This document shows, one piece after another, positions 30,240 to 38,598 of a DNA stretch of 55,530 bases (its first letter is position 1; the number at the start of each line of letters is the position of its first letter). Below the pieces are notes generated by a model. It worked only from the letters and a program-made list of their open reading frames with translations. It searched no databases and had not been told where the DNA came from. The DNA is from Bacillota bacterium. GTDB taxonomy: Bacteria > Bacillota > Clostridia > SK-Y3. The translations under genes and the position numbers were made by a program. The stretch lies in contig JAKSBV010000340.1 of the NCBI GenBank assembly GCA_022360955.1, positions 1-55,530 on the forward strand, written 5' to 3'.

Positions 30240-31301
30240 TCATTTTAAAGTATTGAATTTTTTTTGTTGAGCAAGGCGTTCCAATTCTTCAAAATCGTAT
30301 TGCCTTTGGGTAAAGTTAATAAATTTGTTCTTAGAAGCATTAGCGGGTTTAGAGGCAGTCTTATTGTATTTATTTTTAACATTTTCTTTACGCTGCGTTA
30401 CATCTTTCTGAGCCCCTTGCAATGTTCTAATCCCTTGCTTGTACCAGGATTCGAGGATAGAATTGACATAGTCAATCGGCAAATTCCCCGTCTGGTCTAT
30501 CGTCAAATTTTTAGCATAATCAATGAGCTCAATGTCAAATCTCATCTTATCGATCCAGGTATTGATATAGTTTTTCTCTTTATCGCTTAATGCCCTGTTC
30601 TCTATACCGAAACACTTTTTAATTTTATACAGCATGGAATGTTTATATTCAAGCTGCTTGATGTGCTGTTCGGCTTTTTCGATTGTATTGATTTCCAGAT
30701 CGGCCCAATTGACGGCGACCGATTCGATATATTTCATATTGCGTTTATGAATAGATGTACAATATTCTATCAGCATGATGATGACTTCGACCGGAAGCCT
30801 GAGCCAATCATAAAATTCATATAAGGTCTTGATATCATTGGAACTTAATAGTTTACCAAGCCTTTCCTGGGCAAAATTGAACATATACCGGATATTTTCA
30901 TTTTGTTCGATATATATTGAAATCTCCTCCGATGTATAGTTAGGGCGCTTGTCAAATATCATACGAGATTTTTGTTCGGGTTTTGGCTGCTGCATATTTA
31001 TTAAATCAACAAACTTAATCTCAAAATCGCCGGACGCTTTGCTGTCGTTACGATTTAATTTTACGACACCGACCGATTCCCAATAATGCCAAGCATTAAT
31101 GACATCCGACTCCAGTATGCTGAGATCTTTGGCAATTTGTGTGTTTTCTACTTCTTTCTTATCGGAAAAACACTGGCGAAGTCCGTACAAATATACCTTT
31201 ACAAAGGTAGCATTGGCTACAGGCATATACGTATCTATAAAAATATTAGCCACAGGCGTGGATTGTATACTATCTTTACTTGAAAATTTATATGTAGCCA
31301 T
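30240..31301 (-). CDS. DnaD/DnaB-type primosome protein
   Basis: 353-aa protein with an N-terminal winged-helix part (about 25-110, VYLYGLRQCF and LESDVINAWHYWESVGVV) and two DnaD C-terminal-type helical domains. One is around 130-215 and the other 230-300, the latter ending with a YVNSILESWYKQGIRTL motif that fits the YxxxIxxxW signature. The tail is basic and disordered. It probably remodels DNA and helps the loader next to it. CGGAGG precedes the ATG at 31301. Confidence 0.88.
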   Translation of the reverse strand: MATYKFSSKDSIQSTPVANIFIDTYMPVANATFVKVYLYGLRQCFSDKKEVENTQIAKDLSILESDVINAWHYWESVGVVKLNRNDSKASGDFEIKFVDLINMQQPKPEQKSRMIFDKRPNYTSEEISIYIEQNENIRYMFNFAQERLGKLLSSNDIKTLYEFYDWLRLPVEVIIMLIEYCTSIHKRNMKYIESVAVNWADLEINTIEKAEQHIKQLEYKHSMLYKIKKCFGIENRALSDKEKNYINTWIDKMRFDIELIDYAKNLTIDQTGNLPIDYVNSILESWYKQGIRTLQGAQKDVTQRKENVKNKYNKTASKPANASKNKFINFTQRQYDFEELERLAQQKKFNTLK

Positions 31302-31465
31302 ACCTATACCTCCGGAAAATTAATACAATAGTGCGTCTATCTTTAATTATAGCATAAATCTTTTGGAGATATAAGTATAAAATGGCGGACACGATTTCCA
31401 ACATTTTTTTGTAAAAAGTATTTGATTTTTTATCGTAATTGTGTTACTATAATATGTGCTGATAT

Positions 31466-31542
31466 GCGCCCTTAGCTCAGCTGGATAGAGTGTTTGACTA
31501 CGAATCAAAAGGTCACAGGTTCGAATCCTGTAGGGCGTACCA
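31466..31542 (+). tRNA. tRNA-Arg (anticodon ACG)
   Basis: 77 nt, GCGCCCT to AGGGCGTACCA, with anticodon loop CTACGAA and encoded CCA. A34 must be deaminated to inosine, and TadA is encoded 6.5 kb downstream. A TATAAT lies at 31448-31453, with a poorly spaced TTGATT (20 bp). Confidence 0.96.
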
Positions 31543-31548
31543 GAAGTG

Positions 31549-31581
31549 AAAGCCTTGATTTTCAAGGCTTTTATTTTTTTG
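31549..31581 (+). terminator. Terminator of tRNA-Arg(ACG)
   Basis: AAAGCCTTGA pairs with TCAAGGCTTT around TTT and is followed by a T-rich run. Confidence 0.85.
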
Positions 31582-31661
31582 AACAATAGCTATTTACTTA
31601 AAAATTTTAGGTCTAAAAGTATCGTTAATAAAAGCATACGGTTACCATTTTGGATGCATTA

Positions 31662-32789
31662 CTAAGATTGAGGACAAGTGTCCACTGCCAGTACGGTTAC
31701 CGTTGGTGCATTGATGCTAAAGTTGCCTGTAAACGGGCCATCTGGTCCACCAATACGACAAGATACCAGGTCAACGGAATAAGTACAGCAACCAGGGCAA
31801 GGATTGCAGTCGCAGAACGTAAATCTAAAGGTATTGCTTCTTGGTAAATTCACACTGGGGACATTTCTTTCAAATGTCCAACTGCCGCATTTAATCTCCT
31901 GACCGTTATCACAGGATTTTTTTACCTGGAAGATTAGTGTAACAGTGTTGCCAACCGGGATTGTAGCAGCAATAACAGTGCTGAAATCCAATGTGACAAG
32001 TGGCCTGCACAAGCATGTGGTATCAATAGGTACACATACCAGAGAAAGGGGTGTAGCTGGACACACGTTTGTGGTTTGTATGCCTGTGCCGGTACCACAG
32101 TTAAAAATAACGCCTTGTGGACATAGGTGTTTGGGTTCACAATCTGCATAAACCGTAGACGCAGGAGGGCAGTTTACTGTCTGATGACCATAAGTTTCTC
32201 TTGTAACGCCACAAAGAGGTGTTTCTAGAGAATAGTTCACATTCTGGGCATTACAAGTTTCTGTGGCTATTGCCTTAATGGTTGGCGCACTAATGTATGT
32301 GGCAAGGGTGGCTCCTGCCGCTGTCTGCACAATCACTTCAACAGCATAGGTGCAGCAACCCGGGCATGGGTTACGGTCACAGAACGCAAATTCAAAAGAA
32401 TCAGTCGCAAATCGACTCAAAACTTGAGTTGTTGTCAGCGTCCAGGTGCCACACATAAGTTTCTGGCCATTATCACAAGACTTCTTTAACAGGAAGTTTA
32501 GTGAAACCGGCACAGCGCTAAAGAATGCAAAGGAGACATCACACACAAATCCAATTTTAATAATAGGCTTACATAAACAAGTAGTATCTAGGGTAGTACA
32601 CACCAGCGATATAGGTTCTTCAGGAGGTAAGAGGGAGGGGGGAATTATACGACCCGTAGTTGCCCCTGCTCCCGTACAGCAATTGGCAATAACGCCTTGT
32701 GGACACGGATGCTTGGATGGCTCGCAGTTTGCACAAGTGGGTGCACTAGGCGGACATTTTACTGGTCTTTTATTGTTTTCATGTTTCAT
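31662..32789 (-). CDS. Cys-rich two-domain protein, paralogue 1
   Basis: 375 aa with 35 Cys and no signal peptide or membrane segment. Two similar halves (about 1-185 and 200-375) each show, in order, CPPS/A-x-C-NCEP-KHPCPQGVI, TTLDTTCLCKP or IDTTCLCRP, LKKSCDNGQ, and DRNPCPGCCTY or CDCNPCPGCCTY. This resembles DUF4489-type proteins of spore-forming Clostridia; that name is from memory. A heavily disulfide- or metal-linked surface or spore-coat protein is an inference. In this copy the first half has lost one Cys (CDR for CDC) and the second half another (NCGTG for NCCTG). AGAAGGG precedes the ATG. It follows paralogue 2 by 47 bp. Confidence 0.85.
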   Translation of the reverse strand: MKHENNKRPVKCPPSAPTCANCEPSKHPCPQGVIANCCTGAGATTGRIIPPSLLPPEEPISLVCTTLDTTCLCKPIIKIGFVCDVSFAFFSAVPVSLNFLLKKSCDNGQKLMCGTWTLTTTQVLSRFATDSFEFAFCDRNPCPGCCTYAVEVIVQTAAGATLATYISAPTIKAIATETCNAQNVNYSLETPLCGVTRETYGHQTVNCPPASTVYADCEPKHLCPQGVIFNCGTGTGIQTTNVCPATPLSLVCVPIDTTCLCRPLVTLDFSTVIAATIPVGNTVTLIFQVKKSCDNGQEIKCGSWTFERNVPSVNLPRSNTFRFTFCDCNPCPGCCTYSVDLVSCRIGGPDGPFTGNFSINAPTVTVLAVDTCPQS

Positions 32790-32836
32790 TTAAAAATTTT
32801 CCCTTCTTATAAAGTATTTTGGTATTGTTGCAATTA

Positions 32837-33970
32837 CTAAGACTGAGGGCACGTATCCACTGCAAGTATGCTAGCTGTTGGTGCATTGATGCTAAAGGTG
32901 CCTGCAAACGGATTAAAGAACACGCCAATAGTACGACAAGATAACAATTCAACGGTATACGTACAGCAACCGGGGCAGGGATTGCAGTCGCAGAACGTAA
33001 ATCTAAAGGAATCACTTAATATCAAATCGTCGGTTGTTACTCTCGCAAATGTCCAATTGCCGCATACAACATCCTGTTCGTTGGCACAAGATTTCCTTAC
33101 TTGGAAGATTAATGTAATAAGGCTATCAAGCGGAATTGCAGCAGTAATAATAGTGCTAAAATCCAATGCGATAAGCGGCCTGCATAAGCATGTAGTATCA
33201 ATTGTTGTACATACCAGAGAAAGGGGCGTAGCCGGACACAAATTTGTAGTTTGCAAGCCTGCGCCTGTACAGCAGTTGAAAAGAATGCCTTGGGGACACG
33301 GATGCCGGGGTTCACAATCTGCACAAACCGGGGCAGCTGCAGGACATTTTGCATTCTGATGGATATGAGTTCCTGTTGCTGCACTATAAAGGGATATATC
33401 AGAAGAACAATCTATATTCTGAGTATTACAAGTTTCTATCGCTATTGTCTTAATGGTTGGTGAGCCAATGAATATAGTGACAGTGCTTTCTCCGAACGGT
33501 ACTTCAAAAGAAATTAATTCAACAGAATAGGTACAGCAGCCCGGGCATGGGTTGCAGTCACAGAACGTAAACGCAAAAGAATCATTAGGAGAATTACTAA
33601 GATCTACATTTCTCGCCATCGTCCTGTTGTCGCATATAATATCCTGTCCGTTATCACAAGATTTCTTCAACTGAAAGACCAGCGATACCGGGCTTAAACT
33701 TATATTTGAAAAGCAGATGTTACAGTTAAATTCAACTTTGACAATAGGCTTACATAAGCAAGTCGTATCCACCGCAGCACACACCAGCGATATAGGTGTC
33801 TCAGGGGGAGGAAGATCAGGTACGGCTATTATACCTGTATTTACCCCTGCACCCGTACAGCAATTGACAATAACGCCTTTTGGACACGGATGCTTGGGTG
33901 GTTCGCAGTTTGCACAAGCGGGTGCACTAGGTGGACATTTTTTGTGTTTTTTATCATTTTCCCGAATCAT
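32837..33970 (-). CDS. Cys-rich two-domain protein, paralogue 2
   Basis: 377 aa with the same two-domain plan and the same four Cys motif blocks in each half. Here both CDCNPCPGCCTY motifs are intact. The second half has KKSC replaced by RKSCANEQ. It shares the terminal sequence AVDTCPQS with paralogue 1, so those two are the closest pair. GAAAGGAG lies before the ATG at 33970. The promoter side carries a block of about 95 bp that is conserved upstream of paralogue 3. It is probably co-transcribed with paralogue 1. Confidence 0.85.
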   Translation of the reverse strand: MIRENDKKHKKCPPSAPACANCEPPKHPCPKGVIVNCCTGAGVNTGIIAVPDLPPPETPISLVCAAVDTTCLCKPIVKVEFNCNICFSNISLSPVSLVFQLKKSCDNGQDIICDNRTMARNVDLSNSPNDSFAFTFCDCNPCPGCCTYSVELISFEVPFGESTVTIFIGSPTIKTIAIETCNTQNIDCSSDISLYSAATGTHIHQNAKCPAAAPVCADCEPRHPCPQGILFNCCTGAGLQTTNLCPATPLSLVCTTIDTTCLCRPLIALDFSTIITAAIPLDSLITLIFQVRKSCANEQDVVCGNWTFARVTTDDLILSDSFRFTFCDCNPCPGCCTYTVELLSCRTIGVFFNPFAGTFSINAPTASILAVDTCPQS

Positions 33971-34014
33971 TTGAAAATGCTCCTTTCATAAAATGGTTGT
34001 ACTGCTATAATTAA

Positions 34015-34110
34015 TACATCAAAGTATATTCAACCCTATAATTTCATCATATGCGGCAGGCAGGGAATGAGTTCTTTACATTACATAATGGGTTAAAGAT
34101 TTTTGTATAT
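34015..34110 (-). promoter_or_regulatory. Conserved upstream block of Cys-rich paralogue 2
   Basis: On the plus strand TACATCAAAGTATATTCAAC, CCTATAATTTCAT, ATGCGGCAG and GTTCTTTA follow in order. The same order occurs at 36200-36296 before paralogue 3, at the same distance from the start codon (45-46 nt). It must contain the promoter, possibly of a sporulation sigma factor, but I cannot fit a consensus. Confidence 0.6.
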
Positions 34111-34229
34111 TCAGTGACAGAACATAATATGACGTCACTTTTGTGTTAATAGTATGCTTTGAAAATTTTTCATAAAAATGCTAAAATATTTATGACATCA
34201 ATACGACATATATGAAAGGGAGGATATTA

Positions 34230-34409
34230 TTGTCTACGGATAAAAAGAGATATACTCTTAGATTGGAAGAAGAGAATTTTGAAAAAATTAAGTATATAGC
34301 AGCGATTGATAAACGTTCTATTGCCATGCAGATAGAATATTTAATTGAACAGACGATAAAGGAATTTGAAGAAAAAAACGGAGTGATAGAAATAGATATA
34401 GATTATTAG
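34230..34409 (+). CDS. Small ribbon-helix-helix protein
   Basis: 59-aa Arc/CopG-like protein: a beta strand (KKRYTLRLEEE) followed by helix, turn and helix (NFEKIKYIAAIDKRSIAMQI and EYLIEQTIKEFEEK). Such proteins bind operators as dimers. The start is taken as TTG at 34230, because GGGAGG ends 6 nt before it; an ATG at 34212 would overlap that ribosome site. It is divergent from paralogue 2, so it is a candidate regulator of the Cys-rich genes. Confidence 0.7.
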   Translation: MSTDKKRYTLRLEEENFEKIKYIAAIDKRSIAMQIEYLIEQTIKEFEEKNGVIEIDIDY

Positions 34410-34471
34410 GACAAGCATTTATTTTTTTTACCTGGCATAGAAATGATTTACATAAAAGGAGATTGTTTATA

Positions 34472-34837
34472 ATGAGTGATATTATGAAAGATTTAAGAAG
34501 TCTTTATCCTGACCAAATCATTAGAGGATTACGTCAACAAGACAGCAATTTATATTTTAGATGTCTGCAGCGAGCAAGGAGAAAGAATATACCTCTAAAG
34601 AAATACTTTAATAACTTAGGATTTCGATATATAAAGCATATACAAATTACGGATGAAGATATGGAGAAAAAACTTCTGGAATTTTATCCGGATAAAGTCA
34701 TCACACTTTTGAGTGTCAATCACAAAGATTTATATAAAACGATCGCATATATAGCAGAAAGAAACAGCATAAGCATAGAACAATATTTATGTAAGTTAGG
34801 TTTTACATATAGTAAGCGTACCAGGCAAAAGTGTTAG
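34472..34837 (+). CDS. Orphan protein made of two similar 45-residue repeats
   Basis: 121 aa. The first unit (LYPDQIIRGLRQQDSNLYFR through LGFRYIK) and second unit (FYPDKVITLLSVNHKDLYKT through LGFTYSK) align end to end. Each is predicted to be helical and each ends in LGF-YxK. The protein is basic and soluble. I know no family. AAGGAG lies about 11 nt before the ATG at 34472. It follows the ribbon-helix-helix gene by 62 bp on the same strand, so the two may form an operon. Confidence 0.7.
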   Translation: MSDIMKDLRSLYPDQIIRGLRQQDSNLYFRCLQRARRKNIPLKKYFNNLGFRYIKHIQITDEDMEKKLLEFYPDKVITLLSVNHKDLYKTIAYIAERNSISIEQYLCKLGFTYSKRTRQKC

Positions 34838-34914
34838 GAGGGCTTTAAAGAAAAAATTACGCTTACTACAGCTACAAAAGGTCGTTGTAAGCGCGAATTC
34901 CGCAAGGCATACCA

Positions 34915-34948
34915 AACAAAGACCCTTGATGTATCCGGGGTCTTTGTT
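34915..34948 (+). terminator. Terminator of the small-gene pair
   Basis: AACAAAGACCC pairs with GGGTCTTTGTT and is followed by AAAATAG. It separates this pair from the convergent paralogue 3. Confidence 0.75.
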
Positions 34949-35002
34949 AAAATAGATTTGATTTTAAAATTGTATGGCTATAGGTATATTTAAAATATAC
35001 AT

Positions 35003-36154
35003 TTACCATTTTGCATGTATGGCTGAGTGCTGAGGGTGAGTGTCCACCGCCAGTACGGCAGCCGTTGGAGCATTGATGCTGAAGCTGCCTGCAAACGGAT
35101 TCTGTCCGCTGCCGTCGGTACGACAAGATAACAATTCAACGGAATACGTACAGCAGCCGGGACAGGGATGGCAGTCGCAGAACGCGAATCTAAAGGAATC
35201 ACTTATGATCCAATCATTATCTACCGATCTTTCAAACGTCCAAGTCCCGCATCCGATTTCCTGACCGTTGTCGCAGGATTTTTTCAGATGGAAGATTAGT
35301 GTAATAGTGTTACGGTCCGGCACACTAGCAGTAACAATGGCGCTGAAATCCAATGTGATGAGCGGCTTGCACAAGCATGCGGTATCAATCGTTACGCATA
35401 CCAGGGAGCGGGTTGTGGCAGGACACTCACTTGTGGTTTGTATGTCTGTACCTGTACAGCAGTTGAAAAGAACGCCTTGGGGACATGGATGCTTAGGCCC
35501 GCAATCTGCACAAACCGGGGCAGATGGAGGACACTTTGCCTCCTGATGAGAATAAGTTCCTGTTGCTACTCCACAAGGAGATGTATCAAAGGAAGAATTT
35601 GCATTCTGAATACCACAAGTTTCCGTCGCTATTGCCTGAATTGTTGGTGCATTAACACATATACGATAAAGTCCTATATCCGCTATCACAAAAGAAATGA
35701 TTTCAACGGCATACGTACAGCATCCGGGGCAGGGATCACAATCACAGAATGTAAACTCAAAAGGGTTATTATAGGATGTGAAATCTGCAGCTCTTGTCAG
35801 TGCCCAAGTCCCGCACGCAAGGTTTTGTCCATTATCACAAGATTTTTTCAATTGAAAGAGTATTGAGATGTCTCCCAGTCCGGCGAAGGTAAATCCAACG
35901 GTACAGTCAAATTTGATTTTAACAATCGGCTTGCACAAACAAGTAGTATCCAGTGTGGTACATACCAATGGTATGGGTGTTGTTGGGGGAAGGAGGGTAT
36001 CGCCTGAGCCTATAAAGCCCGTATTTACTCCTGTTCCCGTCCCGCAATTAAAAAGAACGTCTTGCGGACACGGATGCTTGGGTGGCTTGCAGTTTGCGCA
36101 AGTGGGTGTAAGTGGGGTACATTTGATTGGTCTTTTATAGTTTGCATGGGGCAT
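35003..36154 (-). CDS. Cys-rich two-domain protein, paralogue 3
   Basis: 383 aa with the same plan: Cys blocks at the N-terminus of each half (LTPTCANCKPPKHPCPQDVL and SAPVCADCGPKHPCPQGVLF), DTTCLCKP or DTACLCKP, LKKSCDNGQ, and CDCDPCPGCCTY or CDCHPCPGCCTY. It ends in a His/Lys-containing tail (HPQHSAIHAKW) unlike the CPQS end of the other two. ATG at 36154 follows GAAAGGAG. It is separated from paralogues 1-2 by the two small plus-strand genes, so a duplication was followed by insertion or rearrangement. Confidence 0.85.
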   Translation of the reverse strand: MPHANYKRPIKCTPLTPTCANCKPPKHPCPQDVLFNCGTGTGVNTGFIGSGDTLLPPTTPIPLVCTTLDTTCLCKPIVKIKFDCTVGFTFAGLGDISILFQLKKSCDNGQNLACGTWALTRAADFTSYNNPFEFTFCDCDPCPGCCTYAVEIISFVIADIGLYRICVNAPTIQAIATETCGIQNANSSFDTSPCGVATGTYSHQEAKCPPSAPVCADCGPKHPCPQGVLFNCCTGTDIQTTSECPATTRSLVCVTIDTACLCKPLITLDFSAIVTASVPDRNTITLIFHLKKSCDNGQEIGCGTWTFERSVDNDWIISDSFRFAFCDCHPCPGCCTYSVELLSCRTDGSGQNPFAGSFSINAPTAAVLAVDTHPQHSAIHAKW

Positions 36155-36199
36155 TTAACATTTCTCCTTTCATAGAAATTTGGTGTTATTATATATTTG

Positions 36200-36296
36200 T
36201 ACATCAAAGTATATTCAACCCTATAATTTCATGATATGCAGCAGATAGGTAGTAAGTTCTTTAAACTACATAAGAACATAAAGATTTTTTATATAT
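36200..36296 (-). promoter_or_regulatory. Conserved upstream block of Cys-rich paralogue 3
   Basis: Nearly identical to 34015-34110 over the first 30 bp (TACATCAAAGTATATTCAAC and on) and clearly related for the rest (ATGCAGCAG, GTTCTTTA, AAAGATTTTT). The duplication of these genes therefore included the control region. Confidence 0.6.
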
Positions 36297-36375
36297 CTCC
36301 GTGCATATATGAAGGTTTTACTACCTTTATACTATATATGAATCAAGGGTATAATACTGTATTTATTTTTTAAGC

Positions 36376-36405
36376 TTGACAAAATGGTTAGAAAATGATT
36401 ATATT
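36376..36405 (+). promoter_or_regulatory. SigA-type promoter of the J-domain gene
   Basis: TTGACA (36376) and TATATT (36400) with 18-bp spacing, about 120 bp before the start codon. It fits transcription of the rightward gene at 36524. Confidence 0.7.
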
Positions 36406-36523
36406 GGTTTTGATATTCATTTTAGGAGCCTATATATAATACAATCAATAAATGATATCTTAATTCTTTCCTTGGTTCATTCAATACAGCTGCATCATAT
36501 TCATCTGGATTGGAGAGGGTCGA

Positions 36524-37003
36524 ATGTCAGATAGATATGTCAATTATGATGAAATCAAGCGTAAAACCAGAAAGCTCAAAAAACTAGAAATCAAAATACG
36601 CTTTGGCCATATCGGCTTTGCAGATAATAAGCAAGAATTATTCCGAAGACTTAGTCATACAAGCCTTGTATGGGATGAATTCTTTGACCTTCATGAAGTA
36701 TGCAAAAAGGAGGTAAAGTATTCAATTGGCAGGTTAGCTGCGATGGATAAGGATGAATTCAAAAATGTTGTTAGTGAGTTCTTTTTTAATGTATATTATA
36801 GATATTACAAAGAAAATGGAATGGTCAATATACATTTATACGACCCGGATATACTTGCCCAGATGGGGCTGCCTTTTGATGCAGACGGCAATGCGATTAA
36901 GAAGCGATTTCGTGAGCTTGCCAAGCAATACCATCCGGATACCGGAGGCGACAGTACGAAGTTTATTGAATTAATGGAAAATTATAAAAAGCTTGTTGAT
37001 TGA
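36524..37003 (+). CDS. Short J-domain protein
   Basis: 159 aa. The C-terminal third is a J domain with the HPD motif (IKKRFRELAKQYHPDTGGDS, then FIELMENYKKL), which stimulates Hsp70 ATPase. The N-terminal 110 residues are helical and basic and show no domain that I recognise. In classical DnaJ the J domain is N-terminal, so here it is at the opposite end. ATG at 36524 follows GGAGAGGG. The client and the partner DnaK are not in the window. Confidence 0.85.
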   Translation: MSDRYVNYDEIKRKTRKLKKLEIKIRFGHIGFADNKQELFRRLSHTSLVWDEFFDLHEVCKKEVKYSIGRLAAMDKDEFKNVVSEFFFNVYYRYYKENGMVNIHLYDPDILAQMGLPFDADGNAIKKRFRELAKQYHPDTGGDSTKFIELMENYKKLVD

Positions 37004-37126
37004 TATCAAATGCTTTATTTTAGAAGGATTTTAGAAGTTTGTGTAGAATATTATTATGAGTAAAGGATTGCCTTTAACAAAGTGGCGCTTAAAAACTTGA
37101 GTCATATATGTTTAGTGAGGGTGACA

Positions 37127-37804
37127 ATGGATAAGAACCTACATAAAGGACATAGGCAGAGGGTAAAAGCAAGATATCTGGCAGAGGGCCTGGATGCATT
37201 TGAAGATCACCAGGTGCTTGAAATGCTTTTGTTCTATAGTATACCTATGAGAGATACGAACGAGCTTGCCCATAAGATGATCAAAGAATTCGGTTCATTA
37301 GCAGGGCTTTTTGAAGCAGACCCTAAAGATATTTGCAATCGGTGCGGTATTAGTGAGAATACGGCAATCTTAGTATCGCTTATTCCGTCATTAGCAAGGA
37401 GATATTTTAAAGGAAAATGGGGCAATAAGCCGGTTTTAAGCAGCGCTTCAAAGGCCGGGGAATATGCTGTTTCCCTTTTTACGGGGAGAACGTATGAGGT
37501 CTTCTATTTGATTTGTTTAGATGCTCAAAATAGAGTAAATCATGCGGCATTGGTACATGAAGGCACGATTAATGAGGCACCGGTGTATCCTCGATTGATT
37601 GTGGAAAATGCATTAAGACATCAAGCCAATAGTGTGATACTGGCCCATAATCATCCCGGAGGGAGCCTCAAACCATCCGATGCTGATATTAAAGTCACAA
37701 AGAATATAAAATCAGCACTGGAAGCAATTTCTATTAAAGTATATGATCATATTATTGTTGCTGGGGATCAATATGTAAGCTTACTGCAAGAAAAATTAAT
37801 GTAA
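37127..37804 (+). CDS. radC: RadC-family JAB-domain protein
   Basis: 225 aa. Helix-hairpin-helix-like N-terminus (HKGHRQRVKARYLAEGLDAF), then a C-terminal JAB/MPN domain with the metal motif HNHPGGSLKPSDAD and the upstream Glu in HEGTINEAP. Called RadC by tradition, though a repair role is doubtful. I start at ATG 37127, with GAGGGTG upstream; a longer upstream frame is unsupported. Confidence 0.92.
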   Translation: MDKNLHKGHRQRVKARYLAEGLDAFEDHQVLEMLLFYSIPMRDTNELAHKMIKEFGSLAGLFEADPKDICNRCGISENTAILVSLIPSLARRYFKGKWGNKPVLSSASKAGEYAVSLFTGRTYEVFYLICLDAQNRVNHAALVHEGTINEAPVYPRLIVENALRHQANSVILAHNHPGGSLKPSDADIKVTKNIKSALEAISIKVYDHIIVAGDQYVSLLQEKLM

Positions 37805-37834
37805 AAACCGGCGTGAAATTGGCTTAAATTTTCA

Positions 37835-37863
37835 TTGACATTTTTACGGATTAACGGTAAAAT
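37835..37863 (+). promoter_or_regulatory. SigA-type promoter for tRNA-Arg(CCT)-tadA
   Basis: TTGACA (37835) and TAAAAT (37858) with 17-bp spacing. The tRNA begins 65 bp later. Confidence 0.75.
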
Positions 37864-37928
37864 AATTGTTGGACCTTAAATTCTCTTTAAAGAGAAGCGG
37901 GTAATGAGGGACGACAGGTTAAATATAT

Positions 37929-38005
37929 GCGCCCGTAGCTCAGTAGGATAGAGCAGTAGTTTCCTAAACTGCGTGCCGGAGGTTCGAATCCTCTCGGGCG
38001 TACCA
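37929..38005 (+). tRNA. tRNA-Arg (anticodon CCT)
   Basis: 77 nt, GCGCCCG to CGGGCGTACCA, anticodon loop TTCCTAA, encoded CCA. It reads AGG. The tadA gene starts 28 nt later and may share the transcript. Confidence 0.96.
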
Positions 38006-38032
38006 ATTTTAATAAAGAATGAAGAATTGAAG

Positions 38033-38491
38033 ATGAAGACTGACAATGATTATATGCTTTATGCGTTGAGAGAAGCTGAGAAGGCTTACGGAAAAGGTGA
38101 AGTGCCGATTGGAGCAGTGATTGTCAAAGATGGACAGATTGTTGCAAGGGCACATAATTTGAGGGAAAAAAAGCGTGATGCTACGGCCCATGCTGAAATT
38201 TTAGCCGTTCAAAAAGCCTGCAAGAAGCTTGGTGGATGGAGGCTGATGGACTGTGATATGTATGTGACACTTGAACCGTGTCCCATGTGTGCAGGCGCCA
38301 TTCTCCAATCCAGAATCAGAAGATTAGTCATAGGTGCTACTGACCCAAAGGCAGGGGCCGGGGGATCAGTAGTCGATTTATTTGGTGTTGAAACTTTTAA
38401 TCATAGGGTAGAAGTGGTGCAAGGGATATTAAAAGATGAATGTGCCGAGATATTAAAGGTTTTCTTTAAAGAGCTTAGGCAAAAAAGATAA
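38033..38491 (+). CDS. tadA: tRNA-specific adenosine deaminase TadA
   Basis: 152 aa. The zinc-deaminase motifs are TAHAEILAVQKA and EPCPMCAGAILQ. It converts A34 to inosine in tRNA-Arg(ACG), the gene for which is at 31466. The start is ATG 38033 (MKTDNDYMLYALREAEKAYG); the longer upstream frame would overlap the tRNA. The ribosome site GAAG is weak. It is flanked by tRNA genes on both sides. Confidence 0.95.
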   Translation: MKTDNDYMLYALREAEKAYGKGEVPIGAVIVKDGQIVARAHNLREKKRDATAHAEILAVQKACKKLGGWRLMDCDMYVTLEPCPMCAGAILQSRIRRLVIGATDPKAGAGGSVVDLFGVETFNHRVEVVQGILKDECAEILKVFFKELRQKR

Positions 38492-38498
38492 TATATAC

Positions 38499-38590
38499 GG
38501 AGAGATGGCTGAGTCCGGTTGAAGGCGCCCGACTCGAAATCGGGTAACGTGTTAAAGCGTTCGGGGGTTCGAATCCCTCTCTCTCCGCCA
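38499..38590 (+). tRNA. tRNA-Ser (anticodon CGA)
   Basis: 92 nt, GGAGAGA to TCTCTCCGCCA, anticodon loop CTCGAAA, long variable arm (AACGTGTTAAAGCGTT) and encoded CCA. It begins 7 nt after the tadA stop. Confidence 0.95.
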
Positions 38591-38598
38591 GTAATAGC

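Noticed and set aside
31422-31453. SigA promoter for tRNA-Arg(ACG)
   Set aside because: TATAAT is good but the only TTGATT is 20 bp away, too far to call with confidence.
32868-33974. Long open frames antisense to the Cys-rich genes (up to 163 codons)
   Set aside because: They mirror the repeated codon pattern of the real genes and recur in the same way opposite all three paralogues. The sense strand has ribosome sites and conserved Cys motifs.
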